Position numbers and translations under genes: made by a program. Shown here piece by piece: positions 6,459 to 9,105 of a DNA stretch of 9,105 nucleotides. The stretch's first letter is position 1. Each line of letters begins with the position of its first letter. The notes beneath the pieces are model-generated. The model had not been told where the DNA came from and ran no database searches. It was given only the letters and a program-made list of their open reading frames with translations. Origin of the DNA: Candidatus Aciduliprofundum sp. (lineage in GTDB: Archaea > Thermoplasmatota > Thermoplasmata > Thermoplasmatales > Aciduliprofundaceae); assembly GCA_015523135.1 (NCBI GenBank), contig WAKY01000163.1, positions 1-9,105 on the forward strand. The letters run 5' to 3'.

Positions 6459-6927
6459 TAATCCAAAATTCATTGTAATGGATGAGCCCACTTCGGCTTT
6501 GGATGTATCTGTGCAAGCACAAATTTTAGATCTTATGCAGGATCTTCAAAAAGATATGAATTTAACATATCTATTTATATCCCATGATCTTGGAGTAGTG
6601 GAGTATATAAGTGATAGAATTGCCGTTATGTATCTGGGCAATATAGTTGAGCTAGGAACCACCACACAAATATTTGAGGATATGAGGCATCCATATACTA
6701 GAGCTCTTTTGGAGTCAATTCCATATCCCGACCCAGATAAGAAAGGTTCCATTAAGCCCCTATACGGCTCGATACCGAGTCCTAGAAATCCGCCTCCCGG
6801 CTGCAAGTTCCATACTCGATGTCCTTATGCAAAGGATATTTGTAAGAAAAAAGCGCCACCATTAGTAGATGTGGGAAATGGACATTTAGTTGCATGCTGG
6901 AAATATGTGGAAGGTGCTTATAAATGA
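6445..6927 (+). pseudogene. Oligopeptide/dipeptide ABC-transporter ATPase (OppF/DppF-type), 3' half only
   Basis: About 160 residues correspond to the second half of an Opp/Dpp ATPase (normally about 320-330 residues), the cytoplasmic motor for peptide uptake. Present in order: RALALNP just after the signature motif; Walker B with catalytic Glu (FIVMDEP); D-loop SALD; H-loop FISHD; and the C-terminal oligopeptide-transporter domain with HPYTRAL and the four-cysteine pattern CKFHTRCPYAKDIC plus a later Cys. Missing are Walker A, the Q-loop and the ABC signature, so no functional ATPase can be made. An in-frame TAA at 6433-6435 lies just before the homology; a TTG at 6439 is the earliest possible start but would give a motor lacking ATP-binding elements. 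Its stop overlaps the next start (ATGA, 6924-6927). Confidence 0.87.
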
Positions 6928-7937
6928 GACATATTAAGATTTTTGCAGTTATAGTCATAATCGTTGTCCTTATAGTTGCATTCTATTATCTTATTATAAG
7001 CTCAAATCAAATAAGTGAACCACCGAATTTTAGGGTTACGATAATTGGGGATAAGATGTTTGTTAGGTGGAGCTCGAATGAATCAACGATAGGGGAGATA
7101 GAAATTAATGGAATTAATTACACGGAAAGATCATCCCATATGCTCCACAAGTTAGTTGTTCCTCATATAAGCAAAGGACATATGAGAATATTAGAATATA
7201 AAGGTGGAAAAGAATTTGCATCCTATTGTGTAGAGCTGAGTATGATTCACAATACATCGCTCTCTGCAGGCATATATGTGGGGTATGGAGCAGATACTGG
7301 AAGTTATAGAAAGCTCAGCACTCTTCTTGTAAATATGGGATTTGATACCCAATTTTTAATTGCTGAAAACTTTAACAGATTATATGATTTGTTCAAATTT
7401 GATATTATTGTGTTCCCTGGCGGTAGAGCAGATCATATGATTATGGGTCTCTCTAGGCAGCAAATTGATACTATAAGAGAGTATGTATCACAAGGTGGCT
7501 CTTATATGGGCATATGTGCAGGAGCCTATTTTGCAAGTAATTATACTGTATGGAAGGGTATAAAATATGGAGATAATGTTGGATATGTACTTGATCTTTA
7601 TTACGGAAACGCAGTGGGACCAATTGAAGAAATAGGTGATTATGACACGGGTTCCATATATAATCCACAGTATCCAACCAACATAACTTGGTATAATGGA
7701 GAGAGATTTAATGTAACTTACTGGGGTGGTCCATATTTTACTCCCGTTGATAATGTCAAGGTCTTGGCAATATATGATAAAGTTCATAAACCAGCGGCTA
7801 TAAAATTCAGTTATAAATCTGGTAGAGTTATATTGTTCGGTTTTCATCCAGAATTTGATACTCATTACTCGGAGGAGAACAGAAAGATGTTTTTAAAGGC
7901 ACTTAAAGTTGAAATTTTTTGGCTTGCAGGCCTCTAA
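6924..7937 (+). CDS. Membrane-anchored BPL_N/class I glutamine-amidotransferase-like protein
   Basis: A 337-residue protein with an N-terminal signal-anchor (hydrophobic residues 5-25 after a basic MRHIK), a beta-rich linker domain (about 35-105), and a GATase1-like domain (about 115-330) of the type seen at the N terminus of eukaryotic biotin-protein ligases (BPL_N). Supporting motifs are IYVGYGADTGSYRKL, FDIIVFPGGRADHM, the nucleophile elbow MGICAGAYFAS with Cys198, and GFHPEFD with His308 and Glu310, giving a plausible Cys-His-Glu set. Six N-x-S/T sequons (52, 65, 110, 206, 253, 263) imply that the domain faces outside. No biotin-ligase catalytic domain is present. The gene begins inside the stop of the peptide-transporter ATPase remnant, after an AAGGTG site at 6911-6916, suggesting an original role in peptide uptake or processing. 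The fold is likely; the reaction is unknown. Confidence 0.78.
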   Translation: MRHIKIFAVIVIIVVLIVAFYYLIISSNQISEPPNFRVTIIGDKMFVRWSSNESTIGEIEINGINYTERSSHMLHKLVVPHISKGHMRILEYKGGKEFASYCVELSMIHNTSLSAGIYVGYGADTGSYRKLSTLLVNMGFDTQFLIAENFNRLYDLFKFDIIVFPGGRADHMIMGLSRQQIDTIREYVSQGGSYMGICAGAYFASNYTVWKGIKYGDNVGYVLDLYYGNAVGPIEEIGDYDTGSIYNPQYPTNITWYNGERFNVTYWGGPYFTPVDNVKVLAIYDKVHKPAAIKFSYKSGRVILFGFHPEFDTHYSEENRKMFLKALKVEIFWLAGL

Positions 7938-8776
7938 TCATTATAAGATTTTCTTATTGCATATACCTCTTCTGCAATGTCTAACCATTCGATATGAGCA
8001 TCTACCACCAGCATTCCTTCACCATCATGCATTTTGGCAAAAGTTCCAAAGAATGGCATTGCAAGTTGTGTGTGACCAAATAAATTAATCTCATAATTGC
8101 CCAGATTATATTTGCCGTATGGATTTACATACACCACAAGCATCTCATTTTCATAGGCTCTAGCTGCAACTAAAGTATCTACAAATTTTGGCTCTGGATC
8201 CATATTACTTAATTTTTCCAGCGTACTATTATTTTTTGCCATTCCATATTTATCCTCCAAAGACCAGAAAGACGGACCGAATAATATTTTAGCACCTTTC
8301 CTAGCCATAGTATTAGCAACTTGTGGAAATGCAAAATCCCAACATATATTTATTCCAACCTTACCAAATTTAGTATTAAAAACAGGCTTCTCATTTGAAG
8401 GTTTTAAAAATTTATTTTCAGAGGCCCAAAGAAAGTTCTTACGATACTTTCCAATAATATTTCCTTTATCGTCTATTAACACAGAAGTATTGTAAAATCC
8501 ATCATCTGACTTTTCATGAATAGATCCCATTACAATATACATACCATGCTCTTCTGCATATTTTGTAAACCAATCTGTATATTCTCCCGGTATCGACCTA
8601 GCAAGTTTATGCAGAGAATTTTTGTCTTTTATAACACCCTCTAAGAATATCTCTGGAAAAACCAAGAAGTCACATTCTTTCTCTCCAGCTTGGTTTACAT
8701 AATTTTTAGCTTTTTTATGATTCTCTGCCGTATTATTATGAGCAATATTCATTTGAACTGCACATATCCTCACCAT
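7934..8776 (-). CDS. Nitrilase-superfamily carbon-nitrogen hydrolase
   Basis: I choose ATG 8776 (280 residues) over GTG 8785, because GAGGTG (8783-8788, minus strand) is then a ribosome binding site with six bases of spacing; the GTG itself lies inside that site. The protein has the single alpha-beta-beta-alpha domain of the nitrilase superfamily with a full Glu-Lys-Cys triad: Glu42 in VFPEIFLEG, Lys113 in KYRKNFLW and Cys145 in NICWDFAFP. These cytoplasmic enzymes hydrolyse amides or carbamoyl compounds (omega-amidase, N-carbamoylputrescine amidase and others). The sequence after the Cys (CWDFAFPQ) lacks the Arg-Phe-Pro-Glu common in many branches, so I cannot name the substrate. It converges on the BPL_N gene, and the stop codons overlap (TAG here, TAA opposite, within 7934-7937). 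Confidence 0.9.
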   Translation of the reverse strand: MVRICAVQMNIAHNNTAENHKKAKNYVNQAGEKECDFLVFPEIFLEGVIKDKNSLHKLARSIPGEYTDWFTKYAEEHGMYIVMGSIHEKSDDGFYNTSVLIDDKGNIIGKYRKNFLWASENKFLKPSNEKPVFNTKFGKVGINICWDFAFPQVANTMARKGAKILFGPSFWSLEDKYGMAKNNSTLEKLSNMDPEPKFVDTLVAARAYENEMLVVYVNPYGKYNLGNYEINLFGHTQLAMPFFGTFAKMHDGEGMLVVDAHIEWLDIAEEVYAIRKSYND

Positions 8777-8782
8777 TTCTTG

Positions 8783-8788
8783 CACCTC
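8783..8788 (-). promoter_or_regulatory. Ribosome binding site that decides the nitrilase start
   Basis: On the minus strand this reads GAGGTG, six bases before ATG 8776. The alternative GTG start at 8785 is part of this site, so it is unlikely to be the true initiation codon. Confidence 0.7.
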
Positions 8789-8810
8789 AGAAATACATAT
8801 GAACTCATAA

Positions 8811-8827
8811 CTTATAAAATCTTTCTA
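8811..8827 (-). promoter_or_regulatory. Archaeal promoter (BRE plus TATA) for the nitrilase gene
   Basis: Read on the minus strand there is a purine-rich GAAAG (BRE-like) directly followed by ATTTTATAAG, a good archaeal TATA box, about 38 bases before ATG 8776. Transcription would start near 8790 and leave a short leader containing the GAGGTG site. Confidence 0.6.
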
Positions 8828-8961
8828 AGCAATAAAGGTTAGATTTCTAAATTTTACAAGTTTTTGATAAGTAATAACTGTTCTGAAGTGTGTTTATATG
8901 AACTAAATTAAAATCAGATGTAACTACATTATTTAGAGACCCTATTCTTCTAAGTTTTGAG
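8828..8961. other. AT-rich spacer between the nitrilase gene and the tRNA-Arg gene
   Basis: This stretch shows no convincing coding frame, repeat or attachment-site duplication. It would carry the 3' trailer of the tRNA transcript (minus strand) and the region upstream of the nitrilase promoter. I see no clear T-run terminator for the tRNA. Confidence 0.4.
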
Positions 8962-9035
8962 CGGGCCCGCCGGGATTCGAACCCGGGTCGTGGATTCCGA
9001 AGACCCACAGTCTATCCTGACTAGCCTACGGGCCC
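8962..9035 (-). tRNA. tRNA-Arg (anticodon UCG)
   Basis: A 74-nt cloverleaf read on the minus strand. The acceptor stem GGGCCCG/CGGGCCC is a perfect 7 bp. The anticodon arm TGGGT/ATCCA has loop CTTCGGA, giving anticodon UCG at 9000-8998 (reads CGA, Arg). The T arm CCGGG/CCCGG encloses TTCGAAT. The discriminator is G and CCA is not encoded, as is usual for archaea. A14, G18-G19, A20 and A21 are present; A20 and C35 are typical arginine identity elements. There is no intron. The D stem is unusually weak (G10-U25, G11-C24, C12 opposite A23, U13-G22). The high GC of the other stems in an AT-rich genome points to a thermophile. The tRNA starts only 2 bp after the stop of the upstream minus-strand gene, so co-transcription is likely. 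Confidence 0.93.
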
Positions 9036-9037
9036 TT

Positions 9038-9105
9038 TTAAGATTTTGAATGTTTTCTTGGCTCTATAACAACTCTAAATGGCTTGGCAATTATATCATC
9101 TTCTA
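9038..9105 (-). CDS. C-terminal end of an unidentified protein (partial)
   Basis: On the minus strand, a frame open at the right edge of the window ends at TAA (9040-9038). The visible 21 residues read EDDIIAKPFRVVIEPRKHSKS, a mixed hydrophobic strand followed by a basic tail, which looks like a real protein terminus; too little is present to name a family. It ends 2 bp before the tRNA-Arg gene. Confidence 0.5.
   Translation of the reverse strand, partial: EDDIIAKPFRVVIEPRKHSKS

Noticed and set aside
6459..6491. ATG at 6491 as a genuine start for the AOR gene
   Set aside because: The first dozen codons are the complement of the ATPase Walker B region, and the product lacks the whole N-terminal domain and three cluster cysteines; the ATG is accidental.
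7471..7865. Minus-strand open frames inside the BPL_N gene
   Set aside because: They are antisense to a protein with recognisable motifs, and they have no start-site support.
8962..9035. tRNA gene as an integration site for a mobile element
   Set aside because: No partial copy of the tRNA 3' end and no integrase gene could be found in the window.

Overview
The window looks like a piece of an AT-rich archaeal chromosome, most likely a peptide-fermenting, thermophilic euryarchaeon or Thermoplasmatota-type organism (for example Aciduliprofundum-like). That placement is inference. The support is: a GC-rich tRNA-Arg without an encoded CCA end in an AT-rich background; GGTGAT-type Shine-Dalgarno sites and TATA/BRE-like promoters; archaeal families (UPF0282 metallo-hydrolase, COG1340 coiled-coil protein, tungsten aldehyde:ferredoxin oxidoreductase); and exported proteins dense in N-glycosylation sequons.

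Layout. 1-182 is the end of a small winged-helix regulator. 239-1273 is a two-gene unit: a class II aldolase and an unrecognised three-helix membrane protein. 1273-2606 is an insertion-like module: an exported GH5-like protein gene (1410-2435) lies between two identical 107-bp direct repeats. Each repeat carries the promoter, ribosome binding site and first 20 codons of the coiled-coil gene that follows. 2545-4247 is that intact coiled-coil gene, overlapping a UPF0282 metallo-beta-lactamase-fold gene by ATGA. On the minus strand, 4276-6491 holds a class III aminotransferase preceded by the 3' half of an aldehyde:ferredoxin oxidoreductase (AOR) gene. On the plus strand, about 6445-7937 holds the 3' half of an oligopeptide ABC-transporter ATPase gene overlapping a membrane-anchored BPL_N/GATase-like protein. 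A nitrilase-family gene (minus), a tRNA-Arg(UCG) (minus) and the tail of another minus-strand gene finish the window.

Two structural anomalies stand out. First, the 107-bp perfect repeat flanking the GH5-like gene suggests a recent duplication or insertion that gave this gene a copy of a neighbour's promoter and start region. Second, near 6445 two unrelated genes, both lacking their 5' halves, are joined back to back with no spacer. This is what one breakpoint of an inversion (or a chimeric assembly) would leave. It should inactivate both genes and separate the aminotransferase and the BPL_N protein from their original promoters.

The intact biology fits amino-acid and peptide catabolism: oligopeptide uptake, transamination, aldehyde oxidation and a C-N hydrolase. 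No CRISPR array, transposase, integrase or defence gene was found. The most unusual protein-level observation is a possible loss of the catalytic nucleophile in the GH5-like protein (Ala in a WLGAW motif where GH5 enzymes have Glu).
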